Below, one piece after another: positions 16,706-26,232 of a DNA stretch of 64,000 bases. How positions within the stretch are numbered: the stretch's first letter is position 1; every line of letters begins with the position of its first letter. Location: positions 1 through 64,000 of the forward strand of contig NZ_JADQDP010000003.1 of the NCBI RefSeq assembly GCF_015694735.1, in the 5' to 3' direction. A model generated the notes under the pieces. The model ran no database searches. It was given only the letters and a program-made list of their open reading frames with translations, and was not told the origin of the DNA. The translations under genes and the position numbers were made by a program. The stretch comes from Hymenobacter properus. GTDB lineage: Bacteria; Bacteroidota; Bacteroidia; Cytophagales; Hymenobacteraceae.

Positions 16706-18652
16706 ATGCCCAAAACCTTGCTCCTGATTGGCCTGACGCTGCTGGCCGGGGCCGCCGCCGCCCAAACGGTGCCGGCCGTGCCCGCCCCCGGCACCCCCGC
16801 CACCCCGGCGCCCGCCGCTGAAAAATCGCCTTGGCTGATTTTTGACCAGCCGCTGGATAGTGTGGCCGAGACGCCCCGGCGGCGTGCGCCCCGCGAAAAG
16901 GCGGTGCGCCGCGCCCCAGCGCCCGGTGGCGCCCGACGCACCGCCCAGGTGTCGCGCAACGGTTTCGAGGCCACGCAGGGCGCCACCTACGTGCCGCTCG
17001 ACCCGGACATTTACCGCCTCATCGACCGCTACGCCATCAAGTTCGGCTCCGACTCGCTGCGCGACCCGCACACCAGCGTGCGGCCCTACACCCGCACAGC
17101 GGCCGCCCACCTCGGCGAGCGCATGCTGGGGCCCGACAGCGCGCAGGCCACGCGCAGCGGCAGCCTCTCGCGGGCCGACCGTTTCAACGCCCAATACTTG
17201 CTGAAAGACAACTGGGCCAACTCGGCGCAGGGCAACGACCTGAACCAGAGTGCCCGGCCGTTTCTAAACTACTTCTACCGCGACCAAACCGATTTCTACC
17301 ACGTCGACAGCAAGGATTTTACGCTGCGCGTGAATCCGGTGGCGCTGCTGTCGGTGGGCAAGGACAACCAGAACAGCGACGGCATCCGCTACGTGAACAC
17401 GCGCGGCGCCCAAATAGAAGGCACCATCGACCAGCGCCTGGGCTTCTACGCCTTCCTGACCGACAACCAGGAGCGGGTGCCGCTGTACGTGCAGAACCGC
17501 ATTGCACGCGACACCATTGTGCCGCACGAAGGCTACTGGAAACCTTTTAAAACCGGCGCCGGCCAGTACGATTTCTTCTCGGCGCGGGGCTACCTCACCT
17601 ATGCAGCCACCAAGCACATCAACGTGCAACTGGGGCACGACCGCAACTTCATCGGCAACGGCTACCGCTCGCTGATTCTGTCGGATTACAGCACGCCATA
17701 TTTCTTCCTGAAGCTGAACACCCGTGTCTGGAAGCTGAACTACCAGAACCTGTTTGCCGAGCTCACGGGCCGGCGCACCTACAACTCGGCCGGCAGCCCG
17801 GTTGATGGCGTGTACCCCAAGAAATACCTGGCCCTGCACCACCTCAGCCTCGATGTAACCTCGAACCTGAACATCGGCGTGTTTGAGTCGGAAATTGCCG
17901 GCGGCCCCGGGCGCGGTCTGGAGTTGCAGTACCTGAACCCGATTATTTTCTACCGCGCTGTGGAGCAGCAGGTGGGCTCGGCCGACAACGCCATTTTGGG
18001 ACTTGATTTTAAGTGGAATATTTTCCACACGGCGCAGCTCTATGGCCAATTGGTGCTCGATGAATTCAAAATTGGCGAAGTGCGGGCCCGCAACGGCTGG
18101 TGGGGCAATAAACAGGCATTCCAGCTGGGTGGCAAATACATTGATGTGGCCGGCGTGCGCAACCTGGATTTGCAGGTGGAGTTCAACTACATCCGTCCCT
18201 ACACTTACCAGCACGAGGACTACTACACGGCCTACACGCACTACATGCAGCCACTAGCCCACCCTATGGGCGCCAACCTGGCCGAAATTCTGGGCGTGCT
18301 CAGCTACCAGCCCCTGCCCCGCCTGATGCTGGTGGGCAAGGCCTTTTACTCGGAGCAGGGCCTGGACCTGACCAACGCCGACCTGACGGGCGCCAACTAC
18401 GGCGGCAACGTGCTCAAGTCCTACAACACCCGCGTGAGTGAATACGGCAACCGCACCGCCCAGGGCAACAAGAGCCGCCTGCTGCACGCCGATTTCACGG
18501 CCACTTACCAGCCGCGCCTTAACCTGTTTCTGGACGCCAAGCTGATTGCGCGCCACCAAACCTACTCGCTCACGCCCGCCCTCGACGGCAACGAGGTGTA
18601 CGCCTCGCTGGCCCTGCGCTGGAACATTGCCCAGCGCCTGCACGAGTTTTAA
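16706..18652 (+). CDS. Outer-membrane beta-barrel, RemB/Wzi-like
   Basis: This 648-residue exported protein has a cleavable signal peptide ending near AAAAQ (about residue 19). A proline/alanine/arginine-rich linker follows (about 25-85), then a long beta-rich region with many alternating hydrophobic/aromatic strands (for example YFFLKLNTRVWKLNYQNLFAEL) ending in a C-terminal strand, as in outer-membrane barrels. Related Bacteroidota proteins are labelled capsule assembly Wzi family or gliding protein RemB; I infer the match from layout and motifs such as GHDRNFIGNGYRSL. Its role in surface polysaccharide or motility is inferred. It is first in a likely rightward operon: the next gene starts 3 nt after its stop. 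Confidence 0.75.
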   Translation: MPKTLLLIGLTLLAGAAAAQTVPAVPAPGTPATPAPAAEKSPWLIFDQPLDSVAETPRRRAPREKAVRRAPAPGGARRTAQVSRNGFEATQGATYVPLDPDIYRLIDRYAIKFGSDSLRDPHTSVRPYTRTAAAHLGERMLGPDSAQATRSGSLSRADRFNAQYLLKDNWANSAQGNDLNQSARPFLNYFYRDQTDFYHVDSKDFTLRVNPVALLSVGKDNQNSDGIRYVNTRGAQIEGTIDQRLGFYAFLTDNQERVPLYVQNRIARDTIVPHEGYWKPFKTGAGQYDFFSARGYLTYAATKHINVQLGHDRNFIGNGYRSLILSDYSTPYFFLKLNTRVWKLNYQNLFAELTGRRTYNSAGSPVDGVYPKKYLALHHLSLDVTSNLNIGVFESEIAGGPGRGLELQYLNPIIFYRAVEQQVGSADNAILGLDFKWNIFHTAQLYGQLVLDEFKIGEVRARNGWWGNKQAFQLGGKYIDVAGVRNLDLQVEFNYIRPYTYQHEDYYTAYTHYMQPLAHPMGANLAEILGVLSYQPLPRLMLVGKAFYSEQGLDLTNADLTGANYGGNVLKSYNTRVSEYGNRTAQGNKSRLLHADFTATYQPRLNLFLDAKLIARHQTYSLTPALDGNEVYASLALRWNIAQRLHEF

Positions 18653-18655
18653 GCC

Positions 18656-19006
18656 ATGGCCGAAACCACCGACTTATTTCGCCCCGTGAACCAGCAGGAG
18701 CTGGACCTGATTGCGGCCAGTGGCTGGCGGGAATTTCCGCCCCGGCTGCCGGAGCAGCCCATCTTTTACCCGGTTACGAACGAGGACTACGCCATTCAAA
18801 TCAGCCGCGACTGGAACGTGCCCTACTATGGTGTGGGCTACGTGGTGCGGTTTGCAGTGGACGCGGCCTACCTGAGCCAGTTTCCGGTGCAAAATGTAGG
18901 CGATGCCCAGCACAATGAATTGTGGGTGCCGGCGGAACAGCTGGCCGAGTTTAACCAGCACATTCGGGGCCATATTGAAGTAACGGCGGAGTTCCGGCGT
19001 CCTTAA
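18656..19006 (+). CDS. Small conserved hypothetical protein
   Basis: This 116-residue soluble protein has a recognisable pattern: FRPVNQQELDLIAASGWREFPPRLPEQPIFYPV near the N-terminus and ELWVPAEQLAEFNQHIRG near the C-terminus. Database labels such as ADP-ribosylation/crystallin J1 are attached to similar proteins, but I see no catalytic residues to support that. It starts 3 nt after the RemB/Wzi-like gene and ends 19 nt before the ABC exporter, so it belongs to the same transcription unit. Confidence 0.75.
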   Translation: MAETTDLFRPVNQQELDLIAASGWREFPPRLPEQPIFYPVTNEDYAIQISRDWNVPYYGVGYVVRFAVDAAYLSQFPVQNVGDAQHNELWVPAEQLAEFNQHIRGHIEVTAEFRRP

Positions 19007-19025
19007 CCGAGCTTGACTTAACGTT

Positions 19026-20870
19026 ATGAAAACGTACTTACGCATTCTGCAATACGCGCGGCCCTGGGCCAGCTTCTTGCCTCTTTACCTGGTGTATACG
19101 CTGCTGACAATCTTTTTCAGCATTGGCAACTTCACGCTCATCATTCCGCTGCTGGACGTGCTGTTTGGCACCACCAAAGAGACGGTGGCCGACGCGCCCA
19201 CCCGGCTGCCGGCGTTTTCGCTGAGCGTGTCCTACGTTACCGACGCCTTCAAATACTTTTTCAACCAGGTTATTGTGGAGCACGGCCGCATTGGCGCGCT
19301 CACGTTTGTGTGCCTGGTAGTGGTGGGGTCGGTGTTTTTTAGCAACCTGTTTCGCTACCTCAGCCTGCGGCTCATTGCCCGGGTGCGGGCCCGCGTAATT
19401 CGCGGGCTGCGCCTTGAGTTGTACCAGCGCATTCTGCAATTGCCGTTGGGCTTCTTCAACAGCGAGCGTAAGGGCGACCTGATGTCGCGCTTCACCAACG
19501 ACGTGCAGGAGGTGGAAACTTCGGTGGTGAACACGCTGACCGGCGTCATCCGCGACCCGCTCACCATCATCTTCTTTTTCGTCATTCTGTTCACCATGTC
19601 GGCCAAGCTGACGCTGTTTTCGCTGATTTTGCTGCCCGTTTCCGGCGGCATCATTGCCACGGTGTCGAAGCGGCTGCGCAAGCAGGCCAAGCAAAGCCAG
19701 AAAACCTTGGGCACCATGCTCTCGGTGATTGATGAAACCCTGGGCGGGGTGCGGGTCATCAAGGCCTTCAATGCCCAGCAGTACATCCTGGGCAAGTTCA
19801 TGGACCAGAACGACCAGTATGCCCGCACCTCGCGCAACATCGACAACACGCGCGACCTGGCCTCGCCTTTCTCCGAATTTGCGGGAGTAACGGTGGTAGC
19901 CGGCCTGCTTTACTTCGGCGGAGCCCTGGTCCTGGGTGGGCAGTCGGACCTGACGGCGGCCAAGTTTATCGGCTACATCGTGCTGTTTTCGCAGGTGCTG
20001 ACGCCAGCCAAGGCACTGTCCAGCTCCTTTGGCAACATCCAGCGCGGGCTGGTGGCCGGCGAGCGGGTGCTGAGCATCATCGACACCGAGCCCGCCATCC
20101 GAGACCGGCCCAATGCCGCAGTGCTGCCACCGTTTGAGCGCGAAATCGAGTTTCAGAACCTGAGCTTCAGCTACGGCGAAACGCCGGTGCTCTACGACAT
20201 CAACCTGCGCATCAAAAAAGGCCATACTGTGGCGCTGGTGGGCGGCAGCGGCGGCGGCAAAAGCACGCTGGCCGACCTGCTGCCCCGCTTCTACGACCCC
20301 AGCCAAGGCCAGATTCTCATCGACGGGCACGACGTGCGCGCTTGCACCCTTCACTCGGTGCGCGACCAGATGGGCATTGTGACCCAGGAAAGCATCCTCT
20401 TCAACGACACGATTTTCAACAACATCCGCTTCAATACCCAGGCCACCGAGGCCGAGGTGATGGACGCGGCCCGCATTGCCAACGCCCACGAGTTCATCAT
20501 GGCCAGCCCCGAGGGCTACCAGACGCTGATTGGCGACCGGGGCTCGCGCCTGTCGGGCGGGCAGCGGCAGCGGCTGAGCATTGCGCGGGCCATTTTGCGC
20601 AACCCGCCCATCCTGATTCTGGACGAAGCCACCTCGGCCCTCGACACCGAAAGCGAAAAACTCGTACAAGAAGCCTTGCAGCGCCTGATGCAGAACCGCA
20701 CCTCGCTGGTCATTGCCCACCGCCTGAGCACCGTGCAGCACGCCGACGAAATTGTGGTGCTGCAGCACGGCCGCATTGTGGAGCGCGGCACCCACGACGA
20801 GCTGGTGCGACGCGAAGGCGGCGTGTACCAGCGCCTGAGCTCGCTGCAAACCAACGCCGCGCTGGTGTAA
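19026..20870 (+). CDS. ABC exporter, MsbA/lipid-export type (fused TMD-NBD)
   Basis: This 614-residue half-transporter has six N-terminal transmembrane helices (about 1-335) and a nucleotide-binding domain with Walker A GGSGGGKSTL (about 405), signature LSGGQRQRLSIARA (about 512) and Walker B ILILDEATSALD. It would work as a homodimer in the inner membrane. The fused layout and intracellular-loop sequence (RKGDLMSRFTNDVQEVE) resemble MsbA-like lipid flippases, but the substrate is not defined. The gene is the third of a run with 3- and 19-nt gaps, followed 38 nt later by a small membrane protein gene. Confidence 0.92.
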   Translation: MKTYLRILQYARPWASFLPLYLVYTLLTIFFSIGNFTLIIPLLDVLFGTTKETVADAPTRLPAFSLSVSYVTDAFKYFFNQVIVEHGRIGALTFVCLVVVGSVFFSNLFRYLSLRLIARVRARVIRGLRLELYQRILQLPLGFFNSERKGDLMSRFTNDVQEVETSVVNTLTGVIRDPLTIIFFFVILFTMSAKLTLFSLILLPVSGGIIATVSKRLRKQAKQSQKTLGTMLSVIDETLGGVRVIKAFNAQQYILGKFMDQNDQYARTSRNIDNTRDLASPFSEFAGVTVVAGLLYFGGALVLGGQSDLTAAKFIGYIVLFSQVLTPAKALSSSFGNIQRGLVAGERVLSIIDTEPAIRDRPNAAVLPPFEREIEFQNLSFSYGETPVLYDINLRIKKGHTVALVGGSGGGKSTLADLLPRFYDPSQGQILIDGHDVRACTLHSVRDQMGIVTQESILFNDTIFNNIRFNTQATEAEVMDAARIANAHEFIMASPEGYQTLIGDRGSRLSGGQRQRLSIARAILRNPPILILDEATSALDTESEKLVQEALQRLMQNRTSLVIAHRLSTVQHADEIVVLQHGRIVERGTHDELVRREGGVYQRLSSLQTNAALV

Positions 20871-20908
20871 CAACCTTCTATCTTTCGACCTTAACCAACT
20901 TTTCCGCC

Positions 20909-21415
20909 ATGCTCGCTCTCAAACGCATTGTTACCGTCGCCGTAATGGTTTACCTGTTGCTGGCGCTGTTGTTAGTGTTGGCTCCGGCCGTGCGCACCAC
21001 CGTGATGGACATGGGCTCCGGCCTGTCGGAGCTGGAAAAGGAGCGCAGCTTCTATTACACCCTGTTTTTGATTGGGGTCGGCCTGCTGGCTTTGCATCTC
21101 ATCACCGAGAACCTGGATAGTGTGCTGTTGCGCCGCTCGGTGAGCCAGCAGGAAAACAAAATCAACGAGCTAAAAGCCAAGCTCTACGACCATCAGCAGC
21201 GCACCACTGCGCCCGTGGCCGTGGCCACGGCCCGCACTGTGGACGGCCGCACCCTGGGCGAGCCCCTGCCCGCCCACCCTACGCAAAGCCAGGCCGCCGG
21301 CACGGTGAGCAATACCGAGTACCGCACGCCCGACCACTTGCCCCAGCCCACCTTCCCGCAAAGCGACCCCAGCCTGAGCAATACCCCACCCGCCGAGCGC
21401 CCGCCGCTGGCGTGA
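20909..21415 (+). CDS. Two-helix membrane protein with proline-rich tail
   Basis: This 168-residue protein has two transmembrane helices (about 6-28 and 48-68), then a short heptad-like charged segment (SVSQQENKINELKAKLYDHQQ) and a Pro/Thr/Ser-rich tail of about 70 residues. No family is recognised. ATG 20909 is used; the open frame reaches far upstream into the ABC exporter in another frame and is not coding there. A -7-like TATCTTTC lies just upstream (20879-20886). An inverted-repeat element follows the stop. Confidence 0.7.
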   Translation: MLALKRIVTVAVMVYLLLALLLVLAPAVRTTVMDMGSGLSELEKERSFYYTLFLIGVGLLALHLITENLDSVLLRRSVSQQENKINELKAKLYDHQQRTTAPVAVATARTVDGRTLGEPLPAHPTQSQAAGTVSNTEYRTPDHLPQPTFPQSDPSLSNTPPAERPPLA

Positions 21416-21427
21416 TTACCCACCGTC

Positions 21428-21508
21428 TGTCATCCTGAGCGCAGCGAAGGACCTTCTCACGCTAGCAGTCTAAGCGTGAGAAGGTCCTTCGCTGCACTCA
21501 GGATGACA
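21428..21508. repeat. Inverted-repeat element, family 1, copy C
   Basis: The 36-nt arms (21428-21463, 21473-21508; TGTCATCCTGAGCGCAGCGA and on) pair with one mismatch around a 9-nt loop. It is the shortest member and has the same arm type as the copy at 50226. It lies between the membrane protein gene and gmhA. Confidence 0.9.
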
Positions 21509-21539
21509 AACGAATTTTTAACCTGAACACCGTTTCAAC

Positions 21540-22130
21540 GTGCCCGCCACTCCCCTTTCTGACCTCATTCATGCCGAGCTTAGCGAAGCACGCAGCGTGC
21601 TCGAGCAGTTTCTGGCCGACCCGGCCAACCTGAACCGCATTGCCGAGGCGGCCGAAGTTTTTGCCAGCAGCCTGCGCGCCGGTGGCAAGGCTCTCACCTG
21701 CGGCAACGGCGGCAGCCTCTGCGACGCCCAGCACTTTGCCGAAGAGCTTAGCGGGCGCTATCGCCAAAACCGCCGCGCCCTGGCCGCCATTGCCCTCACC
21801 GAAGCCTCGCACATGACCTGCGTAGCCAATGACTTCGGTTTTGAGTTCGTGTTCAGCCGCTTCGTGGAGGCCCTGGGGCGCCCTGGCGACGTGCTGCTGG
21901 CCATCAGCACCAGCGGCAACTCGCCCAACATCCTGCGCGCTGCCGAAGCCGCCAAGGAACTGGGAATGAAAGTGGTGTCGCTGACCGGGAAGGACGGCGG
22001 GCAACTGGCCGGCCTCAGCGACGTGGAAATCCGGGTGCCGCATTTTGGTTATGCAGATAGGATTCAGGAAATCCACATCAAAGTCATCCACATTCTGATT
22101 ATGCTGATTGAGAAACTGGTGGTTAGTTGA
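21540..22130 (+). CDS. gmhA: Sedoheptulose-7-phosphate isomerase (SIS domain)
   Basis: This 196-residue SIS-domain enzyme is the first step of heptose synthesis for LPS core: sedoheptulose-7-phosphate to D-glycero-D-manno-heptose-7-phosphate. The family hallmark [20 protein letters not shown] and the [14 protein letters not shown] loop are present, and the length is normal. The only in-frame start near the domain is GTG 21540. It is followed after 5 nt by a small exported protein and then yifB on the same strand. Confidence 0.9.
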   Translation: MPATPLSDLIHAELSEARSVLEQFLADPANLNRIAEAAEVFASSLRAGGKALTCGNGGSLCDAQHFAEELSGRYRQNRRALAAIALTEASHMTCVANDFGFEFVFSRFVEALGRPGDVLLAISTSGNSPNILRAAEAAKELGMKVVSLTGKDGGQLAGLSDVEIRVPHFGYADRIQEIHIKVIHILIMLIEKLVVS

Positions 22131-22135
22131 AATAG

Positions 22136-22582
22136 ATGAGCAGGGCAATTCAGCTTTTCTCTTTAGCACTGTTGGTTAGCTTATCAGCTATCTATACGGC
22201 GGCGGGACAGCCCCCTCACGATAAGCAACTGGTTGGAAGATGGGTAGCATACTATCCAACCCCTTATTCATACTCGACACTGGAAATAGATGGCACCGTA
22301 AGGCATCACAATGATGATGTTATTCCTGACAGTGTCACACTCGAATTCAAATCAGACAATCACGGCTCCATCCGGTGGCCTGGCTCAAATACAATTCAGG
22401 TTTTCACTTATAGACTGGTAAATTCGAAGCTGCTTGAAATGCAGTATGCTGGCAAAAAGCCGTGGCGGCATACATTTACTATCAGTGGCAGGAAGCTTTT
22501 TCTTGGTGAGTATCCCGTTTCTAAAACCTCTCCAGAATCGATATCCATTCTGTACACCCTCACATTCGTCAAACGCTCCTAG
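22136..22582 (+). CDS. Exported lipocalin-like small protein, low GC
   Basis: This 148-residue protein has a signal peptide (about 1-23, ending AAGQ) and a beta-rich mature part beginning DKQLVGRWVAYYP; the GRW motif and strand spacing resemble lipocalin-like domains. No specific function can be given. Its base composition is clearly lower in GC than gmhA and yifB, between which it is squeezed (5- and 15-nt gaps), so it is likely co-transcribed yet possibly a recent insertion. Confidence 0.7.
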   Translation: MSRAIQLFSLALLVSLSAIYTAAGQPPHDKQLVGRWVAYYPTPYSYSTLEIDGTVRHHNDDVIPDSVTLEFKSDNHGSIRWPGSNTIQVFTYRLVNSKLLEMQYAGKKPWRHTFTISGRKLFLGEYPVSKTSPESISILYTLTFVKRS

Positions 22583-22597
22583 CTCTACCCAAACCCC

Positions 22598-24133
22598 ATG
22601 CTTACCAAAACCTTCGGCTCGGCCGTGCAGGGTGTCAACGCCTACACCATCATTATCGAAGTGGTGGTTTCGGCCGGAACGGGGTTCAACGTGGTGGGTT
22701 TGCCGGACAATGCCATCAAGGAAAGCCAGCAGCGCATTGAGGCGGCGCTGAAGTTCCGGGGCTACCGCATGCCGCGCACCAAAACCGTGGTAAACATGGC
22801 CCCGGCCGATATCCGCAAGGAAGGTGCGGCCTACGACCTGCCCATTGCGCTGGGCATTCTGCACGCCTCACAGCAGCTGAACACCGAGCGCCTGCCAGAA
22901 TACATCATCATGGGCGAAATGGCCCTGGATGGCGAGCTGCGGCCCATCCGGGGCGTGCTGCCCATTGCCATTCAGGCCCGTAAGGAGGGCTTCAAGGGCA
23001 TCATTCTGCCCAAGCAAAACGCTGAGGAAGCAGCCATTGTCAATAACCTCGACGTGATTGCCGTGAGCAGCATGCAGGAGGCCATCGACTTCTTCGAGGG
23101 CCGGCTGGACATTGCGCCCACCGTGGTCGACACCCGCGAGCTGTTCCAGCATTCCGTCAACAAATACACGGCCGACTTTGCCGACGTGCAGGGCCAGGAG
23201 AACATCAAACGGGCCCTGGAAATAGCGGCGGCCGGCGGCCACAACGTGATTATGATAGGGCCGCCCGGCGCGGGCAAGACCATGCTGGCCAAGCGCTTGC
23301 CCAGCATTTTGCCGCCCCTGAGCATGCAGGAGGCGCTGGAAACCACCAAAATTCATTCGGTGGCCGGCAAGCTCGGCGGCGGTGGGCTGCTGAGCAGCCG
23401 GCCCTTTCGGGCGCCGCACCATACTATTTCGGATGTGGCGTTGGTGGGCGGGGGCGGCAACCCGCAGCCCGGCGAAATCTCGCTGGCCCACAACGGCGTG
23501 CTGTTTCTGGATGAGCTGCCCGAGTTTAAGCGCACCGTACTGGAGGTGATGCGCCAGCCCCTGGAGGAACGCCGCGTTACTATCTCGCGGGCCAAGGTGA
23601 GCATTGAGTTTCCGGCCAATTTTATGTTAATAGCCAGCATGAATCCGTGCCCCTGCGGCTACTACAACCACCCCGAGAAGGAGTGCGTGTGCGGCCCGGG
23701 CGTGGTGCAGAAGTACCTGAACAAGGTATCAGGCCCGCTGCTCGACCGCATCGACCTGCACGTGGAGGTGACGCCCGTGACGTTCGACCAGATGACGGAA
23801 ACACGCAAGGCCGAAACCAGTGCCGACATTCAGCCCCGCGTGGACCGGGCCCGCGCGGTGCAGGAAACCCGCTTCCGCGACTACGCCGACATCCATTCCA
23901 ACGCCATGATGCCGCCGCAGATGGTGAAGGATATTTGCGCCATCAGCGAGGAGGGACGCACGCTGCTGAAAACCGCCATGGAACGCCTCGGCCTCTCAGC
24001 CCGCGCCTACGACCGGATTCTGAAAGTAGCCCGCACCATTGCCGACCTGGCCGGCGCGGAAGCCATTCAGCTGCCGCACCTGGCCGAAGCTATCCAGTAC
24101 CGCAGCCTCGACCGCGAGGGCTGGGCAGGGTAA
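22598..24133 (+). CDS. YifB/ComM-type Mg-chelatase-like AAA+ ATPase
   Basis: This 511-residue protein has an N-terminal Lon-protease-like S5 fold region (about 1-170, with VVVSAGTGFNVVGLPDNAIKES), a central AAA+ module with Walker A GPPGAGKTMLAKRLPS (near residue 220) and NGVLFLDELPEF, a Cys-rich insert MNPCPCGYYNHPEKECVC, and a C-terminal helical domain. ComM relatives act as hexameric helicases promoting branch migration during natural transformation. ATG 22598 fits the normal family start (MLTKTFGSAVQGVNAYTI). Confidence 0.92.
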   Translation: MLTKTFGSAVQGVNAYTIIIEVVVSAGTGFNVVGLPDNAIKESQQRIEAALKFRGYRMPRTKTVVNMAPADIRKEGAAYDLPIALGILHASQQLNTERLPEYIIMGEMALDGELRPIRGVLPIAIQARKEGFKGIILPKQNAEEAAIVNNLDVIAVSSMQEAIDFFEGRLDIAPTVVDTRELFQHSVNKYTADFADVQGQENIKRALEIAAAGGHNVIMIGPPGAGKTMLAKRLPSILPPLSMQEALETTKIHSVAGKLGGGGLLSSRPFRAPHHTISDVALVGGGGNPQPGEISLAHNGVLFLDELPEFKRTVLEVMRQPLEERRVTISRAKVSIEFPANFMLIASMNPCPCGYYNHPEKECVCGPGVVQKYLNKVSGPLLDRIDLHVEVTPVTFDQMTETRKAETSADIQPRVDRARAVQETRFRDYADIHSNAMMPPQMVKDICAISEEGRTLLKTAMERLGLSARAYDRILKVARTIADLAGAEAIQLPHLAEAIQYRSLDREGWAG

Positions 24134-24145
24134 CTTTTAGGGCCG

Positions 24146-24790
24146 CTAGCTACTTGCCACTAACTGACTCCCCTGCACCCGCCGGTGCCACCACACGATG
24201 ACGGGCACACCAAGCGCGGTGGGCCACAGGAAATTGTAGGGGAAGGCAATGAAGTGGAGGCTGGTGACCGAAAAGGCCGACACCGCTGCGATGTACGAGG
24301 CCATAAAGCCCGAAATGTGGTTGAGCAGCCACTGCTTTTTGGTCCAATGCCCGGCGTTGGCGTAGCCGCGCAGCTGCCGGGCAGCCGTCATTGCCCCAAG
24401 GGCACCGAAGACGCCCACCGGGATGTTGCGGGCCACCACCGCGTAGCCCACCGTGCTCAAAAACACGAGCAGGCCCACACCGGCCATTGCCCAATCGCCC
24501 ACGGCCACCCGGGCATCCCAGGCCAAGTGCTTCAAATACAAAGAGCGGTAGCCAAACGCCGCCATGTAGAGGCTGAAAATAGCCGTGAGCAGCAAAAACA
24601 GGCTGTGAATGTGCTGCGCGCCCACCAACGCCGTGACACCAGCCACGGCCATGGCCCAGAAAAACACTTGGCCCCAAAGCCGGTGCGCCGGGCCGCCCTT
24701 GCGCACCGCCAGGGCCACGGGCGCCACAAAAAACCCGATAAAACCGGCCGTGATGTGCAGGTAGCGGTTGGCTTGAAAGAAGGTTTCCAT
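24146..24790 (-). CDS. Multi-pass membrane protein (DUF2306-like)
   Basis: This 214-residue integral membrane protein has about six to seven hydrophobic helices. The opening METFFQANRYLHITAGFIGFFVAP and the conserved HRLWGQVFFWAM and NHISGFMASYIAA segments resemble DUF2306-type proteins, whose role is unknown. ATG 24790 was chosen; the longer frame adds ten residues without coding character. It is convergent with yifB, ending 12 nt from that stop. Confidence 0.7.
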   Translation of the reverse strand: METFFQANRYLHITAGFIGFFVAPVALAVRKGGPAHRLWGQVFFWAMAVAGVTALVGAQHIHSLFLLLTAIFSLYMAAFGYRSLYLKHLAWDARVAVGDWAMAGVGLLVFLSTVGYAVVARNIPVGVFGALGAMTAARQLRGYANAGHWTKKQWLLNHISGFMASYIAAVSAFSVTSLHFIAFPYNFLWPTALGVPVIVWWHRRVQGSQLVASS

Positions 24791-24923
24791 GAGAACGGGC
24801 GCGGGTTGATTGAACCGCATCCGAAAATGGGCCCGCCTTCGCCATCAGCCATCCAAAACCTTGCTCAACCGTCGGTTGATGGAGCCAAGTTGCCTTGGCA
24901 GCCCGACGAAGCGGCGGCGCGGG

Positions 24924-26051
24924 CTACAGCTTCGCCCCTACCTTGAACTCAATCACATCGGCCGCGCCGCGGTGGATTTTCAGGTCGACGGCGCCGAACA
25001 GCAGCTTGGTGAAGTGGTATTTCAGGCCCAGCCGCTCGTAGTAGGGCGTGCTCGATTTGTAGGGCGCATACACGTAGAAGCCCAGGTGCGAATCGAACGC
25101 CAGCCGCCCAAACAGCAGCTCGTGGCCGATGAACACGCCGGCCTTTTTCACGTCGGGCTGCCGGAGGCCGGCGCGGGTGGTGTCGTTCAGGGTCGCCTTC
25201 AGGCTGCGGTCGTTGAAGCCCTCCACGCCCAGCAGCAGGTTCGATTTGCGGTTCATGCGGCGGCCCACGGCCAGCGTCACGGAGTTCACCAGGTATTTCT
25301 GCTTGTCGCCTTCGGAGCGCTGCTTGTAGCCCAGGCTGGTGCTCACGTTGTAGAACAGCTTGCCTACGTCTTCGGGCGCGGGCGCGTTGCCGTTGGCCAG
25401 GTTGGGGTGGCGCTGCTCATAGTAGTTCAGCCCCAGCACCACGGAGGGCAGGTTCACGCCGAAGTTGGGCTTGGTGGTGGCGCCGTTGGAGTAGTGGTTG
25501 AGGCCGGCGCCCACCAGCAGGCCCAGGTGCGGCGTGAGGGCGTAGTCGTACTCAAACCGGAACTGCAGCGTGGCGTTCAGGGCCGAGCTGGCGATGGTGT
25601 TTTTGTGGTTGGTTTCCTGGTTGTAGGGGTTGGTGAGGTAGGCCAGGCCCGCGCCTAGGCGAAAGCTGAAATCGTGCTTGGCGCCGCGCGAAAACGACTT
25701 GCTGATGTAGGGGCTGGCCGAAAAAGCGTACCCCAGGATGGGGTTGTGAAAATCATAGTAGGTGAGCGCCATGCCGATTTTCGGGTACTTGTACCAGCCG
25801 TGCCAGGGGGCGGCGCCAGTGGTTTGGCGCTGCAGGTTGATTTCGAACCCCGTGGGGTGCGAGGCCACCAGGTGACGGATGGCGTAGGTGTGCGCCATAA
25901 TGATGCTGCCCTGCGCGTAGGCTCCCACTACAAACGGCGCGTGCGGAGCCGGCTGAGCCGCCGTTGTATCCACGGCCTGCCCTTGAGCTTTCACCCCCGC
26001 AAAAAAAATTAACACAGCCCCAAATATCCAAAAACCTGAATGATACTGCAT
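24924..26051 (-). CDS. PagL-like acyloxyacyl hydrolase, outer membrane
   Basis: This 375-residue protein has a signal peptide (cleavage near VKAQG, about residue 24) and a beta-barrel-like body. The segment GAGLNHYSNGATTKPNFGVN matches the PagL/lipid A 3-O-deacylase catalytic region, where His and Ser of the H-x-S pattern are active. The family removes a fatty acid from lipid A at the outer membrane, so a lipid A-modifying role is inferred. The N-terminal 150 residues are longer than in classical PagL. It is divergent from the barrel array to the right. Confidence 0.75.
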   Translation of the reverse strand: MQYHSGFWIFGAVLIFFAGVKAQGQAVDTTAAQPAPHAPFVVGAYAQGSIIMAHTYAIRHLVASHPTGFEINLQRQTTGAAPWHGWYKYPKIGMALTYYDFHNPILGYAFSASPYISKSFSRGAKHDFSFRLGAGLAYLTNPYNQETNHKNTIASSALNATLQFRFEYDYALTPHLGLLVGAGLNHYSNGATTKPNFGVNLPSVVLGLNYYEQRHPNLANGNAPAPEDVGKLFYNVSTSLGYKQRSEGDKQKYLVNSVTLAVGRRMNRKSNLLLGVEGFNDRSLKATLNDTTRAGLRQPDVKKAGVFIGHELLFGRLAFDSHLGFYVYAPYKSSTPYYERLGLKYHFTKLLFGAVDLKIHRGAADVIEFKVGAKL

Positions 26052-26232
26052 AATAACTCCTTGAGTGCCTGTGCTTGCCGGCCCGCCCTCAAAAATACGA
26101 CGCCGCTGCTGCTACCCCCCAAATAAAAAAACCAGTTGGGCCCACAACCCCGCTCCCCTTCTAGCCGCTATAAGCCACGATTCTGTTGTCTCTACAGATT
26201 TTCTTCAGAATTCCCCTATCATTTCTTATATC

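Noticed and set aside
19038..20873. 611-codon minus-strand frame opposite the ABC exporter
   Set aside because: The ABC exporter has Walker A, signature and Walker B motifs; the opposite frame has none and is compositionally biased.
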